Origin: Rhodoferax potami
GTDB lineage: Bacteria; Pseudomonadota; Gammaproteobacteria; Burkholderiales; Burkholderiaceae_C
DNA: 64,000 nucleotides
Direction of reading: 5' to 3'
Assembly: GCF_032193765.1 (NCBI RefSeq)
Contig: NZ_JAVBIJ010000001.1
Span: 496,001 to 560,000 of the forward strand
The notes below the pieces were generated by a model. The model was not told where the DNA came from. It made no database searches and saw only the letters and a list, made by a program, of their open reading frames with translations. Positions 43,967 through 52,709 of the stretch are shown one piece after another. Every line of letters begins with the position of its first letter. Position 1 is the stretch's first letter. The position numbers were made by a program, and so were the translations under genes.

Positions 43967-44452
43967 ACTCGACTTTTTGGCAGTGCATTGCTCATGCTGT
44001 TGCCGGTCCTCAGCATCGCAGCACCGACCCACTGCACACCCGCCGAAGAGGTGGTGTTCAGCTGCCCGCTGCAGCGCACGGCCAAGGTGGTGTCGGTGTG
44101 TGCGTCGCCGCGGTTGCTGGCCAGCCCAAGCACGGGCTATCTGGTCTACCGCTTTGGCAAACCCGGGGCCGTGGAGCTGGAATTTCCCAAAGACAAGGCG
44201 GGCTCGCCCGCCAAGTTTGTGCACTCGCATTACTCTCGCGCCCAGACGGACCGCACGCAACTGCGGTTCACCTCGGGCGATTTCACCTATGAGCTGTTTG
44301 ACGAATACGAGCAGGGTGCCAAGCCCCCCAGCGCGGTGGGCGTTCGTGTCATTCAAGAGCGCACGGGGCAGGTCACCCAACTGGCCTGCGGCAAGGGCGT
44401 GACCGCGCACTGGAACCTGATTGACGGCGCTGTACCCGTGAATGGCGACTAA
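43958..44452 (+). CDS. Exported hypothetical protein
   Basis: 164-residue protein with a signal peptide (about 1-22, LLMLLPVLSIAA-PT) and a domain with several Cys (THCTPAEEVVFSCPLQRTAKVVSVCAS). I do not recognise a family. Composition is GC-rich like the host chromosome. The start codon region (ATG 43958 or 43964) lies inside the right end of the attC site, so the gene may have lost its original leader to the integron, or belong to a second cassette. No ribosome site is visible. Confidence 0.65.
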   Translation: MFMTRLFGSALLMLLPVLSIAAPTHCTPAEEVVFSCPLQRTAKVVSVCASPRLLASPSTGYLVYRFGKPGAVELEFPKDKAGSPAKFVHSHYSRAQTDRTQLRFTSGDFTYELFDEYEQGAKPPSAVGVRVIQERTGQVTQLACGKGVTAHWNLIDGAVPVNGD

Positions 44453-44529
44453 CGCCACGCGCAGGCCCGAAATTGGAATGCGGTGACAATGCGCCCCTGA
44501 TTCCCCCAGAGCCGCATCTCCCCATTCCT

Positions 44530-45510
44530 GTGCCCGTACGTATCTACCTCGCCCCGATGGAGGGGCTTCTCGACTTTGTGTTGCGCGACATCCTGACCCG
44601 TGTGGGCGGGGTGGAGAAGTGCGTGTCGGAGTTCATCCGCATCACGCACTCGCTGATGTCCGAGAAGGCGCTCCTTCGCACCGTGCCCGAGCTGGAGTTC
44701 GGCGCGCGCACCTATGCGGGTGTGCCGGTGTGGCCGCAGCTGCTGGGCTCAGACCCAACCTGCATGGCCGAGAACGCAGCACGCCTGGCCGAGATGGGCT
44801 CGCCCGGTATTGACCTGAACTTCGGTTGCCCGGCCAAGGTGGTGAACCGCCATGGCGGTGGTGCCACGCTGCTGCAAGACCCCGAGATTCTTCACACCAT
44901 CGTGGCCGCCGTGCGCGCGGCGGTACCGGCCCACATTCCCGTGACCGCCAAGATGCGGCTGGGCTACAACGACGATAGCCTGGCCCTCGATTGCGCCCGT
45001 GCGCTGGAGGCTGGCGGTGCTGCCGAGATCGTGGTGCACGCCCGCACCAAAGCCCAGGGCTACCGCCCGCCCGCCTACTGGGACCGCGTGGCCGATGTGC
45101 GGGGTGCGGTGCAGGTACCGGTGGTGGTGAATGGCGAAATCTGGAACGTGCAAGATGCCCAAGCTGCGGTGGCGCAAAGCGGCTGCCAAACGCTGATGCT
45201 GGGTCGCGGCATTGTGGCCCGCCCGGCGCTGGCCCGCAGTATTTTGGCGGCCATGGGCACCGCGCCTGACAGCATTGCCCAGCCGGGCGATGACTGGACG
45301 TGGCAAGACCTGGGCCCGCTGATGCACGCTTTCTGGCAAGTGGCCAGCACTCGCCTGGAGCAAAAACAGCAGGCTGGCCGCGTGAAGCAGTGGCTCAACC
45401 TGCTGCGCCGCCACTACCCTGAAGCGCAGCTCGCGTTTGATGAAATGCGCACCCTGGTCAAACCCAGCGATGTGGATGCCTGGATACGCAGTAGAGTCCC
45501 GCAGACATGA
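44530..45510 (+). CDS. dusC: tRNA-dihydrouridine(16) synthase DusC
   Basis: 326-residue FMN-dependent TIM-barrel enzyme that reduces uridine to dihydrouridine in tRNA. Start-of-barrel LAPMEGLLDFVLRDILT is DusC-specific (other Dus have APMAGVTD). Catalytic Cys100 lies in NFGCPAKVVNRHGGG, VTAKMRLGYND and VVHARTKAQGY follow, and VVNGEIW is the late barrel motif. GTG 44530 places MPVRIYLAP at the family start; an in-frame TTG at 44473 is less likely. The stop overlaps the acetyltransferase start (ATGA). Confidence 0.9.
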   Translation: MPVRIYLAPMEGLLDFVLRDILTRVGGVEKCVSEFIRITHSLMSEKALLRTVPELEFGARTYAGVPVWPQLLGSDPTCMAENAARLAEMGSPGIDLNFGCPAKVVNRHGGGATLLQDPEILHTIVAAVRAAVPAHIPVTAKMRLGYNDDSLALDCARALEAGGAAEIVVHARTKAQGYRPPAYWDRVADVRGAVQVPVVVNGEIWNVQDAQAAVAQSGCQTLMLGRGIVARPALARSILAAMGTAPDSIAQPGDDWTWQDLGPLMHAFWQVASTRLEQKQQAGRVKQWLNLLRRHYPEAQLAFDEMRTLVKPSDVDAWIRSRVPQT

Positions 45511-45995
45511 ATATTCATCTCGGTTACCGCCCCGGTTGTATCGGCCGCATCGTTGAATTGCACGCCAGTTACTACGCCCGCACCGCAGGCTTTGGTGTTT
45601 CCTTTGAAGCCAAGGTGGCCTCTGGCTTGGCGGGGTTTTGCGTGGACTATCAAGAGGGCCGCGACGGCCTCTGGCTGGCCGAGCAAGACGGGGTGATTCA
45701 CGGCTCCATCGCCATAGATGGGTCGCACCACGAGACAGCGGGTGCGCATCTGCGCTGGTTCATTAACTCAGACGCGTCACGCGGCCAGGGCATAGGCACG
45801 CAATTGCTCACGGCGGCGCTGGAGTTCTGCGCGGCACGGGGCTACCGGCAGGTGCACCTATGGACGTTTGAAGGACTGCTGGCCGCGCGGCATTTGTATG
45901 AGAAACATGGCTTTGAACTAGTCCAAAGCCAGCCGGGGTCACAGTGGGGCAAAGAAGTGACCGAGCAGCTTTTTATAAAGGAAATAGGCCTCTAG
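45507..45995 (+). CDS. GNAT-family N-acetyltransferase
   Basis: 162-residue acetyltransferase. The acetyl-CoA pyrophosphate loop is SRGQGIGTQLL (about 92-102); LHASYYARTAGFGVSFEAKVA and LYEKHGFELVQ are typical of the MarR-associated GNAT group. Coupled to dusC by an ATGA overlap. Its stop codon TAG is formed by the first three bases of a 43-nt dispersed repeat, implying the element replaced the original gene end. Substrate unknown. Confidence 0.85.
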   Translation: MNIHLGYRPGCIGRIVELHASYYARTAGFGVSFEAKVASGLAGFCVDYQEGRDGLWLAEQDGVIHGSIAIDGSHHETAGAHLRWFINSDASRGQGIGTQLLTAALEFCAARGYRQVHLWTFEGLLAARHLYEKHGFELVQSQPGSQWGKEVTEQLFIKEIGL

Positions 45996-46035
45996 CGCTC
46001 GTGGAATATGCGCAAGCAGCTACTGATTTTGTAGC
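45993..46035 (+). repeat. 43-nt dispersed repeat, copy 5
   Basis: Full-length copy between the convergent acetyltransferase and Nudix genes; its first three bases TAG are the acetyltransferase stop codon. Confidence 0.85.
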
Positions 46036-46049
46036 GCTCTGCGCGGTAC

Positions 46050-46904
46050 TCAACTCCACAAACTCTCCAGCGGGCCTTCCGGTACAAAGCGCTTGTTGCG
46101 CACCAACATACGGGTAGGGCCGGGCAGGGCGCGCGCGGGCACCGAGTGGCGTGGGTCGCCGGGGTAGCTCAGCACGGTGGTGCCGTTTTCTTCAAAATTC
46201 TCGGGGAGCACGCAGGGCGGTAGTTGGGCCTGCGCCGCCCGGATGGCGTCGGCCGCAGTGGCGTAGCGGGCCAGGTGCCCCAGGCTCATGATCTGGGGCG
46301 GAGCCATTTCAATCTCCTGGCGGTAGTAGCGTTGCAGTGCTTCTACTGGCTTCAGCCAAATGCTGGCGGTGGTTTCGTGGTTGTCATGGCTGGCGATCTG
46401 GTCGCTGGGTGCCATGGCCAAAAAGAAGCGGGTGTCGAAGCGCTTTTTGCTCAGTGCGGCCATGCGGGGGGTGATCCAGCGGCTCCAGGGCACCAGGGCG
46501 GTGGCATCCAGGCTGGCTGCGGGGGCGGCCAGCCATGCCTGCCAATCGGCGGGCGACACGCCGGCTGGCCGGTGGGCGGCTGCGCTCAAGAGCACGCCGG
46601 CTTCTTCAAACAACTCGCGCAGGGCGGCCACATACAAGGCGGCGGCAGTGTCGTGGTGCAACTCGGGTTCGCCCAAGCGGTGGGCAAGTGCGGTGGCGGG
46701 TTCATTCAGGGCGGCAAGGGCGGCGGGGCTGCTGTCGTGCGCGTCCAGCTTGCCGCCGGGAAACACATAGGCCTCGCCAAAGGTGTCCGAGAGGCCGCTG
46801 CGCTTCATCAAAAAAACCTCAAGGCCTTCAGGCGTGTCGCGCAGCAGCACCACGGTGGATGCGTCGCGCGCAGCGCCGGAGGTGGGTTCGAGCATGTCTT
46901 GCAT
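46050..46904 (-). CDS. Nudix hydrolase, NUDT19/CoA-diphosphatase-like
   Basis: 284-residue Nudix protein. GGKLDAHD begins the box; after an insert of about 40 residues, AALRELFEEAGVLL completes it, the split arrangement of NUDT7/NUDT19-like acyl-CoA diphosphatases. TVVLLRDTPEGLEVFLMKR opens the fold. ATG 46904 (MQDMLEP) is preferred over TTG 46940. It is divergent from the SDR gene, which belongs to fatty acyl metabolism, in line with a CoA-ester substrate (inference). Confidence 0.82.
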   Translation of the reverse strand: MQDMLEPTSGAARDASTVVLLRDTPEGLEVFLMKRSGLSDTFGEAYVFPGGKLDAHDSSPAALAALNEPATALAHRLGEPELHHDTAAALYVAALRELFEEAGVLLSAAAHRPAGVSPADWQAWLAAPAASLDATALVPWSRWITPRMAALSKKRFDTRFFLAMAPSDQIASHDNHETTASIWLKPVEALQRYYRQEIEMAPPQIMSLGHLARYATAADAIRAAQAQLPPCVLPENFEENGTTVLSYPGDPRHSVPARALPGPTRMLVRNKRFVPEGPLESLWS

Positions 46905-47023
46905 GGGACTGTCTTTTCTCTTTTGTTTTTTAGTGAGCAACTGCTTGAATTAAAGTACCAGCAGCTGACTACGGGCCTACGGACTTGCCCTTAGCCTGAT
47001 CCAACCATTTGAGGAGACACAGC

Positions 47024-47935
47024 ATGGCATTAGATTTCACAGGCCGCGTGGCCATCGTAACGGGCGCAGGCGGCGGCTTAGGTCGCCAACATGCGCTGGC
47101 CCTGGCCGCACGCGGCGCCAAAGTGGTGGTGAACGACCTGGGCGGCGCGCGCGACGGCTCCGGTGGCTCGCTCTCTGCGGCTGAGTCGGTCGTGGCTGAG
47201 ATCCGCGCGGCGGGTGGCGAGGCTATCGCCAACGGCGCATCGGTCACAGACTTTGAGGCCGTGCAGGCCATGGTGCAGCAGGCCATTGATGCCTGGGGCC
47301 GCGTAGACATTTTGGTCAACAACGCTGGCATCCTGCGCGACAAGAGTTTTGCCAAGATGGATATTGCCGACTTCCGCACCGTGGTGGATGTGCACTTGAT
47401 GGGCGCGGTGCACTGCTGCAAGGCCGTGTGGCCGCACATGAACGAGCAGAAATACGGCCGCATTCTCATGACGACGTCCAGCTCCGGGCTGTATGGCAAC
47501 TTCGGCCAGAGCAACTATGGCGCTGCCAAGCTGGCGCTGGTGGGCTTGATGCAAACGCTGGCCTTGGAAGGCGCCAAAAACAACATCCACGTCAACAGCC
47601 TGGCGCCCACGGCCGCCACCCGTATGACCGAAGGCCTGATGCCGCCCCAAGTGCTGGCCGCCCTCAAGCCCGAAGCCGTGGTGCCCGCCATGCTGGTGCT
47701 GGTGTCTGAAGACGCGCCCACCCGCACCACGCTGTGCGCCGGTGCTGGTAGTGTGGAAGCAGCGCACATCACCCTCACACAAGGCGCGTGGATCGGGCTG
47801 GATGCGCAAGCGACTGAAACCCTAGCCGCGAACCTGCGGCAGGTGCTGGCCCGCGCGGGCGACATGGTGCCGGAGAGTGGCGCTGCGCAGGGCAGCCAAG
47901 AGGTGACCCGCGCCTTGTCTCACCTGGCCGGTTAA
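47024..47935 (+). CDS. Short-chain dehydrogenase of the MFE-2 (3-hydroxyacyl-CoA dehydrogenase) type
   Basis: 303-residue SDR. VTGAGGGLGRQHALALAARGAKVVVNDLGG and the acidic GGARDGSGGS stretch are diagnostic of the dehydrogenase domain of peroxisomal multifunctional enzyme type 2, which oxidises (3R)-hydroxyacyl-CoA with NAD+. The catalytic Ser is in TTSSSGLYG, Tyr-x3-Lys in YGAAK. ATG 47024 has GAGGAG upstream. A C-terminal extension of about 50 residues is normal for this group. Likely role in fatty-acid oxidation. Confidence 0.87.
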   Translation: MALDFTGRVAIVTGAGGGLGRQHALALAARGAKVVVNDLGGARDGSGGSLSAAESVVAEIRAAGGEAIANGASVTDFEAVQAMVQQAIDAWGRVDILVNNAGILRDKSFAKMDIADFRTVVDVHLMGAVHCCKAVWPHMNEQKYGRILMTTSSSGLYGNFGQSNYGAAKLALVGLMQTLALEGAKNNIHVNSLAPTAATRMTEGLMPPQVLAALKPEAVVPAMLVLVSEDAPTRTTLCAGAGSVEAAHITLTQGAWIGLDAQATETLAANLRQVLARAGDMVPESGAAQGSQEVTRALSHLAG

Positions 47936-47956
47936 CAGCAGGCCGGTCCGCTGGCC

Positions 47957-49204
47957 TTAGCTGAGCGGGCTAGCGGCGGTCAAGGTTGCAGAGCCGGTGG
48001 ATGCTGCCTCGCGCGGCGACTCTGCTTGCACCTGGGCCAAGGCGCGCTGCTCAGTGTCGTCGAGCACTTGCTGTGCGGACGAGCTGCCGGGCATCCAATG
48101 CGATACACCCAAGCCAAACACCGGCTGAAAGTGGTGCCCGCCCGCTTGCGGATCGCTCAGGAGCAGGCGGCTTGAAACCAGTGCCTTCAGCCTGAACATC
48201 ATGCGGTCTACCTCTTGGGGCCGATTTGCATGGGTAATCACCATCACAAAGCAGCGCGGGTGGTACAGGCCGACCACATAACGGAAGCCCACCGCCCTGC
48301 GCACGCGGGCTGCCACAGCGGTCAGTATTTGTTGGTCAATGGCGTGCCCGGCCGACTCGCTCATGGAATACAAATTCCGCAAATGAAGCGCCACCACCGC
48401 ACAGCCCACTCCCGCGCGCTCAGCCCGCCATAGGGCATCGTCCACCTTGGTGAGCAACACCGAGCCGGTGGGCAGGCCTGTGGCCCGGTCAAAACCCACG
48501 GTGTCGCTGGCACGCCGCTTGAGCCGGCTGTTGGCCTGGTTGCGCCGCATGGACAAGCGGATGCCCATCAAAAAGTGCACCAGCGCGCACAGTGCAATCA
48601 CGGCTTTGCCACCGACCGGGATGGCCGTAGGCCACAGCGCGCAGGTGTAGAGCCCGACCACCATCACCGCCAGAAAGCCGCACGCCACCGCCATCCAGCG
48701 GGCCAAGTCGTCGCCCAGCCGGTAGGCCCGCACACTGGCATGCAGTGCAAACAAGACACCGGTGGTGCACACCACCGCAGAAATCCACAAGGGGTTGAGG
48801 CTGCCGGTGCTGATAAGCCCCAGGCCAATGAGCGCCTGCAGGGCGGCCACGCTCACCATGGCTGCAGCGCCCCAATTGATAGTGACGTAGAGCATCCGGT
48901 CGACCAGCGCCACGCCCAGCCAGACACCCAAGTACCACAGCACCAGCGCACCACTGAGGGGGCTGATGATGCTCTGCACTGTTTGCAGTGTCTGGGGGGA
49001 GAGGTCGGGAAACAAGGCCAAAGGCAGCCCGCTGCCGACCACGCCGGAGCCGCCGAGAACGAGCACATAAGACAAGGCGCGCCAGGCGCCCGGGTTGTTG
49101 TCGCTCAAAATTTCACCCACGGCCCCGCAGCTCAGGGTCAGCAGGCCCCCGAGCAAGCATGACCAGATGATGATTTCGGTGACACCCATGGCGCCATTAT
49201 TCAT
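47957..49204 (-). CDS. Membrane protein with degenerate GGDEF domain
   Basis: 415-residue protein. The first 235 residues contain seven hydrophobic segments (MGVTEIIIWSCLLGGLLTL onward). The C-terminal half aligns with GGDEF domains (FDRATGLPTGSVLLTKVDDAL ... VVALHLRNLYSMSESAGH) but the catalytic motif is replaced by LYHPRCFV and the metal-binding Asp by His, so it cannot make c-di-GMP; a receptor or enzyme-modulating role is possible. ATG 49204 or 49189 may be the start. The longer open frame (to 49747) only shadows gshA. Confidence 0.78.
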   Translation of the reverse strand: MNNGAMGVTEIIIWSCLLGGLLTLSCGAVGEILSDNNPGAWRALSYVLVLGGSGVVGSGLPLALFPDLSPQTLQTVQSIISPLSGALVLWYLGVWLGVALVDRMLYVTINWGAAAMVSVAALQALIGLGLISTGSLNPLWISAVVCTTGVLFALHASVRAYRLGDDLARWMAVACGFLAVMVVGLYTCALWPTAIPVGGKAVIALCALVHFLMGIRLSMRRNQANSRLKRRASDTVGFDRATGLPTGSVLLTKVDDALWRAERAGVGCAVVALHLRNLYSMSESAGHAIDQQILTAVAARVRRAVGFRYVVGLYHPRCFVMVITHANRPQEVDRMMFRLKALVSSRLLLSDPQAGGHHFQPVFGLGVSHWMPGSSSAQQVLDDTEQRALAQVQAESPREAASTGSATLTAASPLS

Positions 49205-49346
49205 GTTTGCGCCAAAGCGCAAAGCCTTGAAATAGCGGGAAACAACGCTATCTAGGCCCTCATGCCCGGGGGAAACCGCTGCTCTGCACGTTTCATGCGC
49301 CTGTGGTACCTTTGCCCCCCGTTTGATTTCTGAAGGGCCTTTGGTC

Positions 49347-50888
49347 ATGGATAACACACAAGAGGCCTTCAGCGCCCTGACTCCCGAACGGCTCCGCGGG
49401 ATCCGCCGCGGGCTGGAAAAAGAAAGCCTGCGCGCGCTCTCCAGCGGCAGCTTGGCGATGACGCCGCACCCCCAGGCCATGGGCTCGGCCCTGACGCATC
49501 CGCACATCACCACCGACTTCAGTGAGTCGCAGGTGGAGTTGATCACTGGTGTGCATGCCCAGCCTGAAGACTGCCTGCAAGAGCTCACCGATGTGCAGCG
49601 CTTTACCCTGCAGAGCATGGGCGAAGAGCGGCTGTGGGTGTCGAGCATGCCGTGTTGTTTGCCTGATGACGACGCGATTCCGCTGGGCCAATACGGCAGC
49701 TCGAATGTGGGCCGCTCCAAAACCGTGTACCGCATGGGCTTGGGCAATCGCTATGGCCGGCGCATGCAAACCATCTCGGGCATTCACTACAACTGGTCGA
49801 TGCCGGATGTGTCCAGCGAAGCGTATTTCGGGTTGATCCGCAATTTCCGGCGCCATGCGTTTTTGTTGTTGTATTTGTTTGGCGCCTCGCCGGCGGTGTG
49901 TTCCACCTTTGTGGCGGGCCGCCAGCACCAGCTGCAGCCCTTGAGCGAAGGCACCATGTATTTGCCCTATGCCACTTCGCTGCGCATGGGGCGGCTGGGC
50001 TACCAGAGCGACGCGCAATCGTCGCTCGCGGTGAGCTACAACAGCCTGGAGGGCTACGGCCACTCTTTGCAAGGCGCGCTGACCCAGGCTTACCCGGCCT
50101 ACGAGGCCATTGGCGTGCAAGGCCCTGACGGGGCCTACCGCCAGCTGGGGACCAGCCTGCTGCAAATCGAGAACGAGTTTTACGGCACCATCCGCCCCAA
50201 GCGGGTCACGTTCCCGGGCGAGCGGCCGCTGCACGCGCTGCGCGAGCGCGGCGTCGAATATGTGGAAGTGCGGCTGATGGACCTTGATCCGTTTGAGCTG
50301 GTGGGTATCAACAGCAGCACCATGCGTTTTATTGATGTGTTTTTGCTGCACAGCTTGGGCACCGCCAGCCCGGACGATTCGCCCGCCGAGATCACAGCGC
50401 TGGCGCGCAACCAACAAGACGTGGCTGAGCGAGGCCGCCAACCCGGTTTGCTATTGCAGCGCGACGGGCAGCCGGTGACGCTGGTCGATTGGGGGCGCGA
50501 TCTCTTGGCCCAGATGCAGCCTTTTGCACAGGCGCTCGATGCGGCCCATGGCAACACGCTGTACACCTCTGCCTTGCAAGCGGCTAAGGTGGGGTTGGAT
50601 CAGCCGGATACCTTGCCATCCGCCCGGGTGCTGCAGGCGATGCAAAAAGACCACGGGGGTTCGTTCGCGGCCTTCGTGTTAGCCCAGAGCAACCGCACGC
50701 GGGATGCCATGCTGGCGCAGGCCTTGCCTGCCGAGCAGCAGGCCCTCTTTGAGCAAGAGTCCGCGGTGTCGTGGAGCGACCAGCGCGCCATCGAGGCGGC
50801 AGACACCATGCCGTTTGATGTCTACCTCAAAGAGTTTTTGGCACCCCACCGCTTGTTGGCAGGGCGCCGCAGCACAGCAGCTGCTTAA
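49347..50888 (+). CDS. gshA: Glutamate-cysteine ligase GshA
   Basis: 513-residue ATP-dependent ligase, first step of glutathione synthesis (E. coli GshA 518 aa, type 1). Signatures are RGLEKESLRA (about 19-28), TDFSESQVELIT, SGIHYNWSMP, GRSKTVYRMGLGNRYGRRMQ and YVEVRLMDLDPF. ATG 49347 is chosen (MDNTQEAFSAL); eight codons upstream are dropped. The stop overlaps the convergent phasin-like gene by 4 nt (TTAA). Confidence 0.94.
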   Translation: MDNTQEAFSALTPERLRGIRRGLEKESLRALSSGSLAMTPHPQAMGSALTHPHITTDFSESQVELITGVHAQPEDCLQELTDVQRFTLQSMGEERLWVSSMPCCLPDDDAIPLGQYGSSNVGRSKTVYRMGLGNRYGRRMQTISGIHYNWSMPDVSSEAYFGLIRNFRRHAFLLLYLFGASPAVCSTFVAGRQHQLQPLSEGTMYLPYATSLRMGRLGYQSDAQSSLAVSYNSLEGYGHSLQGALTQAYPAYEAIGVQGPDGAYRQLGTSLLQIENEFYGTIRPKRVTFPGERPLHALRERGVEYVEVRLMDLDPFELVGINSSTMRFIDVFLLHSLGTASPDDSPAEITALARNQQDVAERGRQPGLLLQRDGQPVTLVDWGRDLLAQMQPFAQALDAAHGNTLYTSALQAAKVGLDQPDTLPSARVLQAMQKDHGGSFAAFVLAQSNRTRDAMLAQALPAEQQALFEQESAVSWSDQRAIEAADTMPFDVYLKEFLAPHRLLAGRRSTAAA

Positions 50889-51457
50889 ACTGCGACTGCC
50901 GCTTCTACAGCAGCAGCGGCTTTGCGCACGCGGGGGGCGGCCTTGCGCACTGCCTTTTTCACCACACGCTTGGCGCCTGCAGCCTTGGCTTTGACTTTCG
51001 AGCCAGCCAAGCGGATCGCCAGGTCGCTGCTCTTGGCTTCCAGCTTGGCGGCCACTTTATTCACAGCCACTACGGCAGGCACTGCGGCGTTGGCCACTGT
51101 GCCCAGTGTGCTCAGGCCGGTGGTTTGCTCAAAACGGGTGGCGTTCACTGCCACTTGTTCCAGGCTCTTGCCCGCCAGCTCGACGGCTTTGTCGACGGCA
51201 GCGTCTGCACCGTCGGTGGTAAAGGTCACGCCTTGCACGTAGTAGCCGGTGAGCTTTTTCTGGGCGTTGAGGGCGTTGCGGCGAACTTCGCCGCTGATGC
51301 GCTTGCCGGCTTTTTGCACAGCGGCTGACCAGGTTTTTTCAACGTAGCTGGCGGCGCGGGCATTGCCGACGCGGTAGGCATTGATCACGTTTTTGGCGGT
51401 GTTGCCGTAGGTGGTGATCAGGTCGTTGGTGGCGAGGGTAAGGGTGGTCGTGCGCAT
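50885..51457 (-). CDS. Phasin-like protein with histone H1-like C-terminal tail
   Basis: 190-residue protein. Residues 1-130 are amphipathic and helical with Ala/Val-rich heptad character (LATNDLITTYGNTAKNVINAYR), resembling PHA-granule phasins. The last 45 residues are Lys/Ala/Arg-rich (KVKAKAAGAKRVVKKAVRKA), like the DNA-binding tail of PhaF/AlgP. PhaF proteins tether PHA granules to the nucleoid. AGGAG precedes ATG 51457. A granule or nucleoid role is an inference; no pha genes are adjacent, although bktB is in the window. Confidence 0.65.
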   Translation of the reverse strand: MRTTTLTLATNDLITTYGNTAKNVINAYRVGNARAASYVEKTWSAAVQKAGKRISGEVRRNALNAQKKLTGYYVQGVTFTTDGADAAVDKAVELAGKSLEQVAVNATRFEQTTGLSTLGTVANAAVPAVVAVNKVAAKLEAKSSDLAIRLAGSKVKAKAAGAKRVVKKAVRKAAPRVRKAAAAVEAAVAV

Positions 51458-51627
51458 GTGCAGCTCCTGCAAAGTGAAATCGTGAGGGAATACATGGATT
51501 CTCAAGATCCCCCCTAGTGAAGGCACCTTAAATACCGCCTGTTTCCTAGGGGCGGCTGTCTAAGCGGCGCGTGGCGGCCACATACGGGACAATGCAGGGT
51601 TTAGCGACAGGCAGAAAGACACACGGC

Positions 51628-52641
51628 ATGGCAATTCAGTGGTTCCCGGGGCATATGCACCTGACCCGCAAGGCGATTCAAGAGCGCATCAAAGAGATCG
51701 ATGTGGTGATTGAACTGCTGGACTCCCGCTTGCCCGGCTCCAGCGCCAATCCCATGCTCGCCGAGCTCACCGCAGGCAAGCCCGCGCTCAAAGTGCTCAA
51801 CAAACAAGACCTGGCCGACCCCGAGCGCACCGCACTCTGGCTGGCGCATTACAACGCCATGCCTGGCGTGCGCGCCCTCCCGCTCGATGCGAGCATGACC
51901 ACCCCCGCCAAAGCGCTGGTGGCTGCCTGCCACGAGCTGGCCCCTAATCGGGGCGGCATGGCCAAGCCGATGCGAGTGCTGATTTGCGGCATTCCCAACG
52001 TGGGCAAGTCCACTCTGATCAACACTCTTAAGGGCAAGCGCGCCGCCAAAACTGGCGACGAGGCCGGCGTCACCAAGATCGAGCAGCGCATCACGATTGC
52101 GGACGACTTTTACCTCTATGACACCCCCGGCGTTCTGTGGCCCCGCATCATCGTGGCCAAGAGTGGCTACAACCTGGCGGCCAGCGGTGCCATCGGCAAA
52201 AATGCCTTCGACGAAGAAGAAGTCGCCCTCGAACTGCTGGACTACCTGCGCCAGCACTATCCCGCCACACTGGAAGCGCGCTACAAGCTCACCGGTGTGG
52301 CCGGGCAAACCGACGAGCAGTTGCTGGACGCCATCGGCCGCAAGCGTGGTGCTTTGCAGTCGGGCGGGCGCATCAATCTCAACAAAGCCGCCGAGATCGT
52401 GATCCACGACTTCCGCAGCGCGGTGCTGGGCCGCATCACCCTGGAGACCCCGGAGCAGTTTGCCCAGTTGCTGGCCGAGGGCAAGCAGATCGACGCCGAG
52501 CGCCAGATGAAGAAAGACGCCATCGAAATGGCGCGCCTTATCCGCCTCAAAAAGGTCAAGCGCCCGGCACAGCCCCGCCATAGCGACGAGCGGGAGGCAG
52601 CTGCCGGCCAAGGAGCTTCACCAGAGCCTGAGGTCGAATAA
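51628..52641 (+). CDS. ylqF: Circularly permuted ribosome-biogenesis GTPase YlqF/RbgA
   Basis: 337-residue GTPase with permuted motif order: G4 NKQD (about 63) precedes G1 GIPNVGKST (about 121-129), then G3 DTPGV (about 164). IQWFPGHMHLTRKAI is the family N-terminus, so ATG 51628 is the correct start. RbgA acts in late 50S subunit assembly. The C-terminal region is Lys/Arg-rich then acidic. A 43-nt repeat follows the stop. Confidence 0.9.
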   Translation: MAIQWFPGHMHLTRKAIQERIKEIDVVIELLDSRLPGSSANPMLAELTAGKPALKVLNKQDLADPERTALWLAHYNAMPGVRALPLDASMTTPAKALVAACHELAPNRGGMAKPMRVLICGIPNVGKSTLINTLKGKRAAKTGDEAGVTKIEQRITIADDFYLYDTPGVLWPRIIVAKSGYNLAASGAIGKNAFDEEEVALELLDYLRQHYPATLEARYKLTGVAGQTDEQLLDAIGRKRGALQSGGRINLNKAAEIVIHDFRSAVLGRITLETPEQFAQLLAEGKQIDAERQMKKDAIEMARLIRLKKVKRPAQPRHSDEREAAAGQGASPEPEVE

Positions 52642-52657
52642 GAGTCAAATCAGCATG

Positions 52658-52700
52658 TAGCGCACGATATACCTGCGCTAGTAGCTATGATTTTTATAGC
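52658..52700 (+). repeat. 43-nt dispersed repeat, copy 6
   Basis: Full-length copy in the 68-nt spacer between the co-directional YlqF and SRAP genes, ending 9 nt before the SRAP start, so it occupies the place of promoter and ribosome site. Confidence 0.85.
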
Positions 52701-52709
52701 AATTTCCTG

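Noticed and set aside
47957..49747. 596-residue version of the degenerate GGDEF gene
   Set aside because: The N-terminal 181 residues overlap the first part of gshA antisense; the first membrane helix begins after ATG 49204.
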